This document shows positions 17,537-25,478 of a stretch of DNA of 64,000 bases, piece after piece. Source of the DNA: Oscillospiraceae bacterium (lineage in GTDB: Bacteria > Bacillota > Clostridia > Oscillospirales > Acutalibacteraceae); NCBI GenBank assembly GCA_025757685.1, contig CP107220.1, positions 707,501-771,500 of the forward strand, written 5' to 3'. Below the pieces are notes generated by a model. The model worked only from the letters and a program-made list of their open reading frames with translations. It ran no database searches and was not told where the DNA came from. The translations under genes were made by a program, and so were the position numbers. Numbering within the stretch: position 1 is the stretch's first letter; every line of letters starts with the position of its first letter.

Positions 17537-18421
17537 ATGGCAGTAACAGGCAGAATTCACAAAGGGATCGGCGGTTTCTATTATGTAGAAACCGCCGATG
17601 GATTATATGAGTGCAAGGCGCGGGGCGCCTTTCGCAAGCAGCGGATCACCCCGTTGGTTGGGGATCAGGTGGAGATTACCGTGAACGCGCAAGGGGAGAA
17701 TACCATTGACACTATTTTGCCCCGCAAAAATGAATTGCGCCGGCCGCCGCTGGCCAATTTAGATCGGCTCTTTATTGTGTCGTCTTTGGTAGATCCGGAG
17801 ATCCGTACCGTGCAGATCGACAAGCTGACGGTGCTGGCGGCGCAAAAGGGCATTGATTGTGTGATCGTGCTCACCAAGGCGGATTTGGCAGAGAACGGGC
17901 AGCAGTACGCCGACATTTACAAAACAGCCGGTTACCCAGTGGTGCTGTGTAATGCCCGCACCGGCGCAGGGGCAGACGAATTGCCGGCGCTGATCTCCGG
18001 CAAGTTGTGTGCGTTTACCGGCAACAGTGGCGTGGGCAAGTCCACGCTGTTGAACCGTCTGTGCCCGGACTTGGCGCTGGAAACCGGCGAGACCAGCAAG
18101 AAGCTGGGGCGCGGTCGCCACACCACCCGGCACTGCGAGCTGTACCCGGTGGCCGGTGGTTGGGTAGCAGATACCCCCGGTTTTTCTGCACTGGAACTGG
18201 AGCGGGACGCGGAGATCGACAAGGACGAATTGCCCGGTTGCTTTCCGGATTTTCGCCCTTATTTGGGGGATTGCCGCTTTAATAGCTGCACGCATGTGGC
18301 AGATAAGGGTTGTGCCGTGTGCGCCGCCGTGGAGCGGGGCGAGATCAGCGAAAGTCGTCACAACAGTTATGTTGAATTTTATAATCAGGTAAAGGATATT
18401 AAAAAATGGGAACGGAAATAA
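17537..18421 (+). CDS. rsgA: Ribosome small-subunit GTPase RsgA
   Basis: A 294-residue, circularly permuted GTPase that matures the 30S subunit. An N-terminal OB fold (GRIHKGIGGFYYVET) is followed by the permuted GTPase motifs: VLTKADL (G4) comes before GNSGVGKSTLLN (P-loop, about 162) and DTPGFS (G3). The zinc knuckle GCFPDFRPYLGDCRF...CTH...GCAV lies at about 234-258. The start lies one base after the prkC stop. In Bacillus rpe sits between rsgA and thiN; here thiN overlaps the rsgA end by 16 bases. Confidence 0.96.
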   Translation: MAVTGRIHKGIGGFYYVETADGLYECKARGAFRKQRITPLVGDQVEITVNAQGENTIDTILPRKNELRRPPLANLDRLFIVSSLVDPEIRTVQIDKLTVLAAQKGIDCVIVLTKADLAENGQQYADIYKTAGYPVVLCNARTGAGADELPALISGKLCAFTGNSGVGKSTLLNRLCPDLALETGETSKKLGRGRHTTRHCELYPVAGGWVADTPGFSALELERDAEIDKDELPGCFPDFRPYLGDCRFNSCTHVADKGCAVCAAVERGEISESRHNSYVEFYNQVKDIKKWERK

Positions 18422-19050
18422 AGCGCTGCCTGATTGTCAGCGGCGCGCCGGAGGCGGATATCGCCTACATAAAGCCGTTGTTGCCTGGCGCTTTTGTGGT
18501 GGCAGCGGACAGCGGGTATCAAAAGTGCCGTCGCTTGGGTGCAGAGCCGGATATTGTGGTTGGGGACTTTGATTCTTCACCGGTGCCGGAGCACACCAAG
18601 GAACTGATCGTGATGCCCGCGCATAAGGACGATACGGACACGCTGGCGGCCATAAAGATCGCCTTGGAGCGCGGCTATACCCACCTGATTCTGGTGGGCG
18701 CTATTGGCAACCGCTTTGACCATTCTTTCTCCAATGTGGCGAACTTGGCCTATTGCCTGGACCGCGGTGTGCAGGCGGAAATTATTACCCCGAATGAAAA
18801 GCTTTTTATCTCTGACGGTCCTTTTTCCTTTAGCGGGGCGGGCTACGGTTATTTCTCCCTGTTTGCCTTTGGCGGTGTGTGCCGGGGCCTGACCATTCGG
18901 GGCGCCGAGTGGGAACTGACGGACTATGACCTGCACCCGGCCACCTCCATGTGCCAAAGTAATGAGGTGCGGGGCGGGGAATGTTCCATTTCCTTCCGGG
19001 AGGGCCGACTGCTGACGGTGCTCAGTAACGATCTGCAATTGCGTGCATAG
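18406..19050 (+). CDS. thiN: Thiamine pyrophosphokinase
   Basis: The 214-residue enzyme converts thiamine and ATP to thiamine diphosphate. The catalytic-domain motifs VVAADSGYQ, PDIVVGDFDS (about 46-55), KDDTDT (about 68) and GAIGNRFDH (about 98) are the classic metal- and ATP-binding residues. The C-terminal thiamine-binding half carries SLFAFGG and SNEVRGG. It begins inside the rsgA end (16-base overlap) and is the last standard gene before the spoVM region. Confidence 0.95.
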   Translation: MGTEIKRCLIVSGAPEADIAYIKPLLPGAFVVAADSGYQKCRRLGAEPDIVVGDFDSSPVPEHTKELIVMPAHKDDTDTLAAIKIALERGYTHLILVGAIGNRFDHSFSNVANLAYCLDRGVQAEIITPNEKLFISDGPFSFSGAGYGYFSLFAFGGVCRGLTIRGAEWELTDYDLHPATSMCQSNEVRGGECSISFREGRLLTVLSNDLQLRA

Positions 19051-19085
19051 TATGGTGTAAATACAGCAGTTGTGGGGTGTTCGGT

Positions 19086-19229
19086 GTGAAAAAGATGTGT
19101 AGGCGTGATTTTTTGTGGATCGCATTCGGTGCGGGACTGGTGATCGCCTGTTGCTGCCCCACCATTTGGGTCACCCGCATTTTGGCCATCGCCGTAATCG
19201 TCCTGGGCATTATCTGCTGTAAACGCTAA
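19086..19229 (+). CDS. 47-residue Cys-rich membrane peptide next to spoVM
   Basis: A short frame starting at GTG 19086 encodes a basic N-terminus (KKMCRRDFLW) followed by a strongly hydrophobic segment to residue 45 containing a CCCPT motif, and it ends in CCKR. It has six cysteines and one or two membrane-spanning stretches separated by the CCCPTIWVTR turn. It lies 35 bases after thiN and 13 before spoVM, so it probably shares their transcript. I recall similar small hydrophobic proteins beside spoVM in other Clostridia but know no function. The in-frame ATG 19095 is an alternative start. Confidence 0.65.
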   Translation: MKKMCRRDFLWIAFGAGLVIACCCPTIWVTRILAIAVIVLGIICCKR

Positions 19230-19242
19230 AAGGAGGGCCATT

Positions 19243-19332
19243 ATGCAAGTGATCGTACTGGATCGCCCAAAGGTGCTGGCGCCGCTGCTGCGCGTCGTTT
19301 TTAAGATCAAAAAAGTAAAGCCGGAAACCTAA
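19243..19332 (+). CDS. spoVM: Stage V sporulation peptide SpoVM
   Basis: This 29-residue peptide starts MQVIVLDRPKVLAPLLRVVF and ends in a Lys-rich tail. It fits SpoVM, the amphipathic helix that recognises the convex forespore membrane and anchors SpoIVA. Clostridial SpoVM peptides share the M-x-V-x-V-x-x-P-K-x-L pattern, with a proline at residue 9 as in Bacillus. A strong AGGAGGG ribosome site stands nine bases ahead. The place directly after thiN is the conserved spoVM locus, which supports the call despite the small size. A terminator follows. Confidence 0.88.
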   Translation: MQVIVLDRPKVLAPLLRVVFKIKKVKPET

Positions 19333-19343
19333 ATCTAACATAG

Positions 19344-19384
19344 AAAAAAGACTTCGTTATCACATGGTAACGAAGTCTTTTCCT
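19344..19384 (+). terminator. Bidirectional terminator after spoVM
   Basis: A perfect 13-bp stem (AAAGACTTCGTTA 19347-19359, TAACGAAGTCTTT 19368-19380) with an 8-base loop is flanked by A- and T-runs. It ends the long yicC-spoVM run and also serves the convergent XRE gene. Confidence 0.92.
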
Positions 19385-19393
19385 TTTTATGCA

Positions 19394-19636
19394 TTATTCT
19401 ATATGTTGAGGCAGGTTACGAAATATCTCTGTATCAAAAAAATCATAAAGGGAAATGTCCAGCCCATCGCAAAGCATTTTCAGGGTCACGATACCCGGAT
19501 TGACGCTTTTTCCGTATAGAATATTTTTGATCGTTGATGGTGGAACGGCAGCTTCTGTGGCTAATTTGTTGATGGTCATATTATGTTCCTCACAGAGTTG
19601 GAGCAGGCGCCACTTTACGGCAGTATAAGTATCCAT
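19394..19636 (-). CDS. XRE-family HTH transcriptional regulator
   Basis: The 80-residue protein is one Cro/CI-type helix-turn-helix domain. LLQLCEEHNMTINKLATEAAVPPSTIKNILYG covers helices 1-4 (about residues 9-40), followed by NPGIVTLKMLCDGLDISLYDFF. I chose ATG 19636 because AAGGAGATC precedes it at good distance; an earlier in-frame ATG overlaps that ribosome site. It is transcribed away from the DUF6273 gene. The intergenic region holds two GGCTATA repeats 20 bases apart around a promoter, so it probably represses that operon and itself (inference). Confidence 0.9.
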   Translation of the reverse strand: MDTYTAVKWRLLQLCEEHNMTINKLATEAAVPPSTIKNILYGKSVNPGIVTLKMLCDGLDISLYDFFDTEIFRNLPQHIE

Positions 19637-19682
19637 AATGATCTCCTTACAATCCAATTAACTTCATTATAGATAATAGCTA

Positions 19683-19720
19683 TTGACAAAATGGGCTATA
19701 TATGATACAGTTAGGCTATA
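19683..19720 (+). promoter_or_regulatory. Promoter with repeated operator-like sites for the DUF6273 operon
   Basis: TTGACA (19683-19688), a 17-base spacer and TACAGT (19706-19711) form a plausible sigma-A promoter. GGCTATA occurs at 19694-19700 inside the spacer and again at 19714-19720, exactly 20 bases apart, each followed by a similar AT-rich stretch. Their positions suit a repressor, most simply the divergent XRE protein. Confidence 0.6.
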
Positions 19721-19763
19721 AATAGACTTTGTACCATGATAGAAAGAAGGGAAGTGGGGTCTA

Positions 19764-20654
19764 TTGGGAGCTCAAAAAGTGGATTGTGTAAGAACTGTGA
19801 ATAAAAAGCATTTGCGAACAGTAATCCTTTTTGGAGCTGTTTTCCTGGTGGTCATAAGCATTGTACTGTTGCAGACAGTCTGTCCTCAAATTTTGCAAAA
19901 TCGGGCAAATACAGCGCTTGACCGGGCGGATTATACGACAGCCGCTGTTTATTATTCAAAGATGAATAAACTGTGCTTCTTAAATCCTACGCAAAAGAAA
20001 AAGGCTGCAGCCGGTATCAAAAATTGCAAAATTCAAAATCGAATTGTGCAGGCGGATCTTAAAGCAAAGCCTATAAACAAAAAGAACGCAAAGGCGGCAA
20101 GGGTCGGGGATTTGCTATCAATGGGTAAATATAATGATAAGCCTATTATTTGGCAAGTGTTGTCAATTAGCAAAAACGGCCAGTCTAAGCAATTGATCAT
20201 GATCAGTAAATATGCATTGTTTCAGCAGCCTTTTGACAATGATGGCGGACAAGACTGGTCCGATTGCTCTCTCCGCACCTATCTAAACAGTGAATTCTAT
20301 TCCGCTTCCTTTACAAGCTCTGAAAAGAAATATATCGTGCCCATTACCTGTACCCCATATTATGCCTTTCCTACCTCCGTCTATTACTATTATACTTGGA
20401 ATACTTCTGATTATGTGACGATCCCCAGTCAGACAGAAGCGGAAGCCTATATCGGTCGGTCAAATTTAAAAAACAAAGAAGTCTATTTCATTACGGAAAA
20501 GTCGGATGTTTATCTTGATGATTGGCTGACGCGCTCTGTCTATGCATCCAATCTTGGTTCAGACGGTATGGCTCAATTCGGTACCTCTGATTTTTTGCCT
20601 GTAAAACCTACAGAAAAATGCGATATTAGACCTATGATATTTATTCAAGTTTAA
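19764..20654 (+). CDS. Membrane-anchored DUF6273-type protein
   Basis: The 296-residue product has one N-terminal membrane helix (about 18-40, VILFGAVFLVVISIVLLQ) and a short TPR-like helical piece (ALDRADYTTAAVYYSKM, about 52-68). Its extracytoplasmic domain has the pattern IIWQVL...LIMISKYALFQQPF...WSDCSLRTYLNSEFY...SFTSSEK, typical of DUF6273 proteins in gut Clostridia. That family has no known activity. The start is TTG 19764 behind GAAGTGGGG; GTG 19779 is an alternative. It lies directly after the repeat-containing promoter. Codon use is more AT-rich than the housekeeping genes nearby, hinting at transfer. Confidence 0.75.
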   Translation: MGAQKVDCVRTVNKKHLRTVILFGAVFLVVISIVLLQTVCPQILQNRANTALDRADYTTAAVYYSKMNKLCFLNPTQKKKAAAGIKNCKIQNRIVQADLKAKPINKKNAKAARVGDLLSMGKYNDKPIIWQVLSISKNGQSKQLIMISKYALFQQPFDNDGGQDWSDCSLRTYLNSEFYSASFTSSEKKYIVPITCTPYYAFPTSVYYYYTWNTSDYVTIPSQTEAEAYIGRSNLKNKEVYFITEKSDVYLDDWLTRSVYASNLGSDGMAQFGTSDFLPVKPTEKCDIRPMIFIQV

Positions 20655-20670
20655 AGAAAGGAATAACAAA

Positions 20671-21111
20671 ATGTTTTGTGAAAAATGCGGAAATGAGTTG
20701 CAGGAAAATGAAAAAGTATGTGCCAAATGTGGTGCGCCCGTCGTAGAGACGGCGCCGAGCCAAGAGCAGTCACAGACGGAACCACCAGCCGTGTCGGAGT
20801 CGAATTCGACGAAAAACACGCCAGAAGATCGGTCGTTTAAGACGCCGGAGAGTGGCTGCCATTTTATGGGGGTGCTGGCAAGTGTGATCACGATAATATT
20901 CGGATTTGTGCTGAAGTCTGGCAAAATCGGCGGTATTACGGTGGAACATATTACATACGGTGGAGATGCGTTTACCGGCATTCAAAATGCAGCCGCAGAT
21001 ACAGCCATTGCGGTGCAGAATGGTTTTGCCTATGTACTGATTGCGATTGGTGTATTGGCATTCTTTTTCTTCCTTGGAAAGCTGGTTGTCTGTTTAGAAT
21101 CCGATAAGTAA
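20671..21111 (+). CDS. Zinc-ribbon membrane protein
   Basis: The 146-residue protein starts with a zinc ribbon, CEKCG...CAKCGAP (cysteines 3, 6, 18 and 21). A polar Pro/Ser/Glu linker runs to about residue 65. Two hydrophobic helices follow at about 72-88 (LASVITIIFGFVLKSG) and about 122-142 (VLIAIGVLAFFFFLGKLVV). Such 'zinc ribbon plus membrane' proteins are common in Clostridia and have no settled role. The gene follows the DUF6273 gene by 16 bases with an AAAGGAA site, so the two are co-transcribed. Confidence 0.75.
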   Translation: MFCEKCGNELQENEKVCAKCGAPVVETAPSQEQSQTEPPAVSESNSTKNTPEDRSFKTPESGCHFMGVLASVITIIFGFVLKSGKIGGITVEHITYGGDAFTGIQNAAADTAIAVQNGFAYVLIAIGVLAFFFFLGKLVVCLESDK

Positions 21112-21133
21112 TTGAAGTGTTTGGAGTACAAAA

Positions 21134-21733
21134 ATGTATTGTCCTAATTGCGGTAAGTATATTTTGCCTGAGACAACAACTTGTTTGCATTGCGGTTATT
21201 CATCTGTTAGAATGCAGGAAAATGCCCGCAAGGCAAAATTCAACAAGCGGATAAAAGGTGCAGTGTGTGCTGTTCTTATACTTGTATTGGTGATCGGGTG
21301 TGGCATATGGTTCCAAAAAACCGGCGCCAGAGTTTCAGAGCGCGTGATCTCTACGGCGTTTTGCACTCGCAATGGAAAATCTGTGGATATGGTCTATGAT
21401 TTCTATAAGCAAGATGAGGAAAATCCACAGAATGGCAGTGTGCGTGAAGTGACCGTTGCCAAAGAAATGGACGATACCCAATCGCAAGAGTGTGGGTACA
21501 GCATTGTGCGTACCGGGTTAAAGCGATTTTGCATTACCATTGAAGATGATGCAAACACCCAGTTAATCGTCAAAATAGACGCGGCAGGAAACATTGACAC
21601 GATCGAAGGCAGAAAAACAGGAGAAAAACTCCAAGCGGTTCAGCCGTATGATCGGGAGAACTACATTGCCGGTCACTATCGGTCGGAGACAGAAAAAATT
21701 GTAAAGGCGACAGGCTTTCTATCATCGTACTAA
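21134..21733 (+). CDS. Zinc-ribbon single-pass membrane protein
   Basis: The 199-residue product begins with a zinc ribbon, CPNCG...CLHCG (cysteines 3, 6, 17 and 20), followed by a Lys/Arg-rich segment and one membrane helix at about 44-62 (AVCAVLILVLVIGCGIWF). The rest is a small alpha/beta extracytoplasmic domain that I do not recognise. It is the third gene of the XRE-controlled module, 22 bases after the previous one, and resembles it only in the ribbon. A terminator follows at once. Confidence 0.75.
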   Translation: MYCPNCGKYILPETTTCLHCGYSSVRMQENARKAKFNKRIKGAVCAVLILVLVIGCGIWFQKTGARVSERVISTAFCTRNGKSVDMVYDFYKQDEENPQNGSVREVTVAKEMDDTQSQECGYSIVRTGLKRFCITIEDDANTQLIVKIDAAGNIDTIEGRKTGEKLQAVQPYDRENYIAGHYRSETEKIVKATGFLSSY

Positions 21734-21736
21734 AAT

Positions 21737-21773
21737 AAAACCCGCGGGACCTGAAAAGGTGCTGCGGGTTTTC
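21737..21773 (+). terminator. Terminator of the DUF6273 module
   Basis: AAAACCCGC (21737-21745) pairs with GCGGGTTTT across an interrupted stem containing ACCT/AGGT, followed by a short T-rich stretch. Confidence 0.8.
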
Positions 21774-21798
21774 TCTGTTGTAACATTTTTCTTTGGTG

Positions 21799-21830
21799 TG
21801 CATAGACGGGGGTGCGGGCGCATAGATATT
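21799..21830 (+). promoter_or_regulatory. Candidate sigma-E promoter of sipL-spoIVA
   Basis: TGCATAG (from 21799) and CATAGATAT (from 21821) place two CATA boxes exactly 20 bases apart, matching the sigma-E consensus spacing (GxCATAxT, about 14 bases, CATAxAAT). The expected start, near 21835, is just before the AAGGAG ribosome site. sipL and spoIVA are mother-cell genes in other Clostridia. Confidence 0.45.
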
Positions 21831-21856
21831 ACCAGTAACTGTAAGGAGATGTTGCA

Positions 21857-23350
21857 ATGGAAACGGAAAAGACCTTTGCCGACAGCAAGCGCACGGTTTG
21901 TTTGGGCACGGGAGAAGCAAAGTTTGAAGTGGAATACCAGGAGAGTCTACCCCAATACTGTGAAGATGTGGAGCGGGTGGTACGGTGCGTGTGCAGCCAT
22001 GCGGTGACGGACTATGAATATGCCTCCGGCAGCTTAAGGGTGACCGGACGCAGCCGCATTTCATTGGTGTATATCTCCACTTCCGGGTGCTGTTTGTCCG
22101 CCGCATTTGAGGAGCGGTTCATTAAAAACATTGACGCACCGGTGACGGACGCCTTTGCCTTTGCCCAGGTGCACACTTGTACGGACTTTACCAACTATCG
22201 GCTGATCAATCAGCGCAAGTTAGAGGTGCACTCCGGGCTGCAAGTCCACACAGAGGTCTTTGCCTATATGGAACAGAGCCAGCTGACTGACTGTTGTGGT
22301 GCCATTTTGCGCCAAGCAGACGCCCAGTGCCTGGAGGTGCTGGACGCCGGACTGTTCTCCTGCGACTTTGATGAGAAGTTCGCCATCGGCCAGCACAACA
22401 CCAATATCTCTGTGTTGATCCACACCGGTGCCTTTGCGGTGATTGACGAGGTGCGCACTATTGCCGGCAAAATGCTGGTGAAGTGCCGAGCTGAGTTGTG
22501 CGTGGTATATGAAAACACAGAACATAACACGGAGAAATGCTGCTTTACCGTGCACAGCAGTAAAATCGTGGATGTGGCCGGTATGACCGAGGACAGCCAT
22601 GCCTTTGCACAAGTGAAGATCGGTTCTCTGTTTGTAAAGCCGGTACCGGACGAAAATAACGACTTGCGCCGATTGGAGATCGCCGGAGCCTTTTGTGTGT
22701 CCTACACGGCCGCCCTGGTCAGCGATACCCAACTGGTGACAGATGCCTATGCCATTGCCTATGACGCCCGGGTACAGACCGGCACGGTTCCGCTGCTGCG
22801 GGATCCGCAATTCTTCTATGACAGCAAGACATTGTCCGCCGACCTGAGTTTTGAGGATACGGAGATCGCCGAAATCCTGGATTTATCCCTTGCCATGCAG
22901 GAGGCACGGGTGCAAAACGGCCTGCTGCTGGTGGAGGTGGGCTACGGTGTGGCCTACTACGATGTGAGTGGCAATCTGTGCTGTAAGGACGGCGTGACCC
23001 GGCTGCAACTGGCGTTGACAGATGGCAAGTGCGCCGGATTTGTAGGCGCCGGGCTGCAATCCTTTGATTATATCTTACAGTCGGCTAACCGTATTGAACT
23101 GCGGGTGAATATAGAGTACAGTGCTTGCCTGTACACCCAGGCGGAGATGCAGACGGTGACCGATGTGGAGCTGCAACCCTGCACTGCCGGTGAGTCACCG
23201 GTGCTGACACTGTACTTTGCCGCCAAGGATGAGAGCCTGTGGGACATTGCCAAAAAATTCCGCTCCCGCACCGAGCTGATTCAGCAGGAAAATCAACTGA
23301 CAGAAGATGTACTTCGCCAACAAACCATTCTTTTGATTCCGGGAGTGTGA
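21857..23350 (+). CDS. sipL: SpoIVA-interacting spore-coat morphogenesis protein SipL
   Basis: The 497-residue protein has three DUF3794 repeats (about residues 20-430) and a C-terminal LysM domain (about 450-497: LYFAAKDESLWDIAKKFRS...NQL...LLIPGV). This architecture defines SipL, the clostridial counterpart of SpoVID, whose LysM domain binds SpoIVA to engulf the forespore with coat. The start ATG follows AAGGAG by nine bases. spoIVA begins four bases after its stop, so the binding partners are made together. A sigma-E-like promoter lies upstream. Confidence 0.93.
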   Translation: METEKTFADSKRTVCLGTGEAKFEVEYQESLPQYCEDVERVVRCVCSHAVTDYEYASGSLRVTGRSRISLVYISTSGCCLSAAFEERFIKNIDAPVTDAFAFAQVHTCTDFTNYRLINQRKLEVHSGLQVHTEVFAYMEQSQLTDCCGAILRQADAQCLEVLDAGLFSCDFDEKFAIGQHNTNISVLIHTGAFAVIDEVRTIAGKMLVKCRAELCVVYENTEHNTEKCCFTVHSSKIVDVAGMTEDSHAFAQVKIGSLFVKPVPDENNDLRRLEIAGAFCVSYTAALVSDTQLVTDAYAIAYDARVQTGTVPLLRDPQFFYDSKTLSADLSFEDTEIAEILDLSLAMQEARVQNGLLLVEVGYGVAYYDVSGNLCCKDGVTRLQLALTDGKCAGFVGAGLQSFDYILQSANRIELRVNIEYSACLYTQAEMQTVTDVELQPCTAGESPVLTLYFAAKDESLWDIAKKFRSRTELIQQENQLTEDVLRQQTILLIPGV

Positions 23351-23354
23351 GCAT

Positions 23355-24830
23355 ATGAATCAACAGATTTACAGCGATATCGCTCTCCGAACGCAGGGTG
23401 ATATTTATATCGGCGTGGTGGGACCGGTGCGCACAGGCAAATCCACTTTTATCAAGCGGTTTATGGACACCATGGTGATCCCCAATATTGACGGAGAGTA
23501 CCAGCGGGAACGGGCCACGGACGAATTACCCCAGTCCGCTGCCGGGCGTACCATTATGACCACGGAGCCAAAATTCGTGCCGGAGGAAGCGGTGACCCTG
23601 CATTTGACGGATCACACTTCCTTCCGTGTGCGACTTGTGGACTGCGTAGGCTACATTGTGCCCAGTGCCGTGGGCTATATTGAGGAGGAGCAGCCCCGGA
23701 TGGTGCGCACGCCCTGGTATGAGGAAGAAATACCTTTTAACATGGCGGCGGAGATCGGCACGAAAAAAGTGATTACCGAGCACTCCACCATTGGTTTGGT
23801 CGTTACGACGGACGGCACCATTACTTCTATTCCCAGAGCGGAGTATGAAGAGGCAGAGGAACGGGTGATCGAGGAGCTGAAATCCTACGGCAAGCCCTTT
23901 GTGGTGCTGCTCAATTCGGAGACGCCCACAGCCTCGGGAACGGTCGCTTTGGCAGCAGAACTAACGGAGAAATACGGCGTGCCGGTGTTGGCAGAGAATT
24001 GCATGGAAATGGACGCCGAGGCATTCCATGCGGTGCTGCAAAAGGTGCTGTATGAATTTCCCATCAGCTCCGTGCAACTGCTGATGCCCGGGTGGATCAA
24101 GTGCCTGGACGATCAGGATCCTTGGAAAACGGAGCTGTTCGCTGCGGTACAACAGGACTGCCACAGTTTGTCCACCATTGACAGTGTGAAGTCTTTTATT
24201 GCCGCCTTGGCAAAGGTCTCGAGGATTGAAAGCGTACAGGTGCGGCGACTGGATCTGTCTACCGGCGATGTGCAGCTGGATGTGCAGGTGGACCACAGTT
24301 ACTTTTATCAGGTATTGTCTGAGAAATGCGGCCTGACCATTGCCAACGAACGCCAGTTGATGGAGCAGATCTTGCAGCTGGTGACCGTCAAGCAGCGGTT
24401 TGCACGGTTTGAGCAGGCGCTGGCGGATGTGGAGAATAGCGGATACGGTATTGTAATGCCCGCTATGGATGAGATGCATCTGGATGAACCGGAAATTATG
24501 AAACAGGGTGGCCGCTACGGTGTAAAGCTTCGGGCACAGGCGCCTTCCATTCATATGATCCGCTGCAATACGTACACAGAAGTAGCACCCATTGTGGGCA
24601 GCGAAAGCCAGTCTCAGGAGTTGGTCATGTACCTGCTCAAAGAGTTTGAACAGGACCCGGCAGCTATTTGGAACACCAATTTGTTTGGCAAGCCGCTGTT
24701 GGATCTGGTGAACGAGGGGCTGAATAACAAGCTTTACCGTATGCCGGAGGACGCCCGCAACAAGTTCAGAGAGACCATCGAGCGGGTGATCAACGAGGGG
24801 TGCAGCGGGCTGATCTGTATTATTCTTTAA
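23355..24830 (+). CDS. spoIVA: Stage IV sporulation protein A (coat ATPase)
   Basis: The 491-residue protein is the ATP-hydrolysing scaffold that polymerises on the forespore surface as the base of the coat. The N-terminal TRAFAC-like domain has Walker A GPVRTGKSTFIKRF at about 24-37 and a DCVGY switch. The middle domain follows, and the conserved C-terminus ends in GCSGLICIIL; this region binds SpoVM in Bacillus. Length matches the family. It lies immediately behind sipL, and the third partner, spoVM, is only 4 kb away. Confidence 0.97.
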   Translation: MNQQIYSDIALRTQGDIYIGVVGPVRTGKSTFIKRFMDTMVIPNIDGEYQRERATDELPQSAAGRTIMTTEPKFVPEEAVTLHLTDHTSFRVRLVDCVGYIVPSAVGYIEEEQPRMVRTPWYEEEIPFNMAAEIGTKKVITEHSTIGLVVTTDGTITSIPRAEYEEAEERVIEELKSYGKPFVVLLNSETPTASGTVALAAELTEKYGVPVLAENCMEMDAEAFHAVLQKVLYEFPISSVQLLMPGWIKCLDDQDPWKTELFAAVQQDCHSLSTIDSVKSFIAALAKVSRIESVQVRRLDLSTGDVQLDVQVDHSYFYQVLSEKCGLTIANERQLMEQILQLVTVKQRFARFEQALADVENSGYGIVMPAMDEMHLDEPEIMKQGGRYGVKLRAQAPSIHMIRCNTYTEVAPIVGSESQSQELVMYLLKEFEQDPAAIWNTNLFGKPLLDLVNEGLNNKLYRMPEDARNKFRETIERVINEGCSGLICIIL

Positions 24831-24843
24831 CAAAGAAAAACAA

Positions 24844-24871
24844 AAAAACGGAGCCGTTTGGCTCCGTTTTT
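24844..24871 (+). terminator. Terminator after spoIVA
   Basis: ACGGAGCC (24848-24855) pairs with GGCTCCGT (24860-24867) around a GTTT loop, with A- and T-runs on both sides. It can serve spoIVA and the convergent DUF1294 gene. Confidence 0.9.
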
Positions 24872-24875
24872 ACCA

Positions 24876-25160
24876 TCAATAAAAATAAAATTTGGCTTCC
24901 AGCACCAAGGCCAGCGCTGCTTGCAGCAGAATGAATACCGGCAGGGTGATCATGAATTTCTTATGCCGGGTCTTGTGGCGGATCAGGCGCATGGTAATGT
25001 ACTCACCTACAGCGCCGCCTAAAAGCGCTACGAACAGCAGCGTATCCTCCGGTACGCGCCATTTGCCTTTTTTGGCGCGGACCTTGTCGCTGACGGTCAG
25101 CACGATGGCCAGCAGGTTGGTGCCCACCAACCAAAGCAGGGCGAACTGGTACAGGCTCAC
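24876..25160 (-). CDS. DUF1294 small membrane protein
   Basis: The 94-residue protein has hydrophobic segments at about 5-24, 40-57 and 70-90. It carries the DUF1294 pattern SDKVRAKKGKWRVPEDTLL, LGGAVGEYITMRLIRHKTRHKKF. The family is widespread, and its function is unknown. The start overlaps the end of the zinc-ribbon gene by four bases (ATGA), so the two are coupled on one minus-strand transcript. Confidence 0.88.
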   Translation of the reverse strand: MSLYQFALLWLVGTNLLAIVLTVSDKVRAKKGKWRVPEDTLLFVALLGGAVGEYITMRLIRHKTRHKKFMITLPVFILLQAALALVLEAKFYFY

Positions 25161-25462
25161 GCTTGCTTTTCCGGCTTAAAGGGTTTTAAGTCCTTTAGGT
25201 CAAAGTTGCCGATGGACAGGGGAGAACCCTTTTTGAAATCATCGCCCTTTTGCTCGTCTACACCAAAGACGGCGGCGCAGTTGGGACACACCAAAAAGTA
25301 TACCGTTTGGCATTCCAGGGGCAGCGGCAGCTTTACGGCAATGCGGCGCTCAAAGTTGGAAAACACGCCAAAATGCCCTTTTTTGCCGCACTGGGGACAG
25401 GTGAGCTCCACCGTCTCGCCGCGGGCTTTAATGCGATTATCTGTACCTAATCTGTATTCCAT
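25157..25462 (-). CDS. Small zinc-ribbon protein
   Basis: The 101-residue soluble protein has two CxxC pairs, CPQCG (about residue 22) and CPNC (about 59), with beta-strands between them (GHFGVFSNFERRIAVKLPL), forming one zinc ribbon. It has no membrane helix. The tail is Lys-rich (LKDLKPFKPEK). No specific function is recognised. ATG 25462 follows AGGTGAT; a consensus-like promoter lies just upstream on the minus strand. Confidence 0.75.
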   Translation of the reverse strand: MEYRLGTDNRIKARGETVELTCPQCGKKGHFGVFSNFERRIAVKLPLPLECQTVYFLVCPNCAAVFGVDEQKGDDFKKGSPLSIGNFDLKDLKPFKPEKQA

Positions 25463-25478
25463 AACATCACCTATGCTT

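Noticed and set aside
19637..19657. A longer start for the XRE regulator.
   Set aside because: The earlier ATG overlaps the AAGGAG ribosome site that serves the ATG at 19636.
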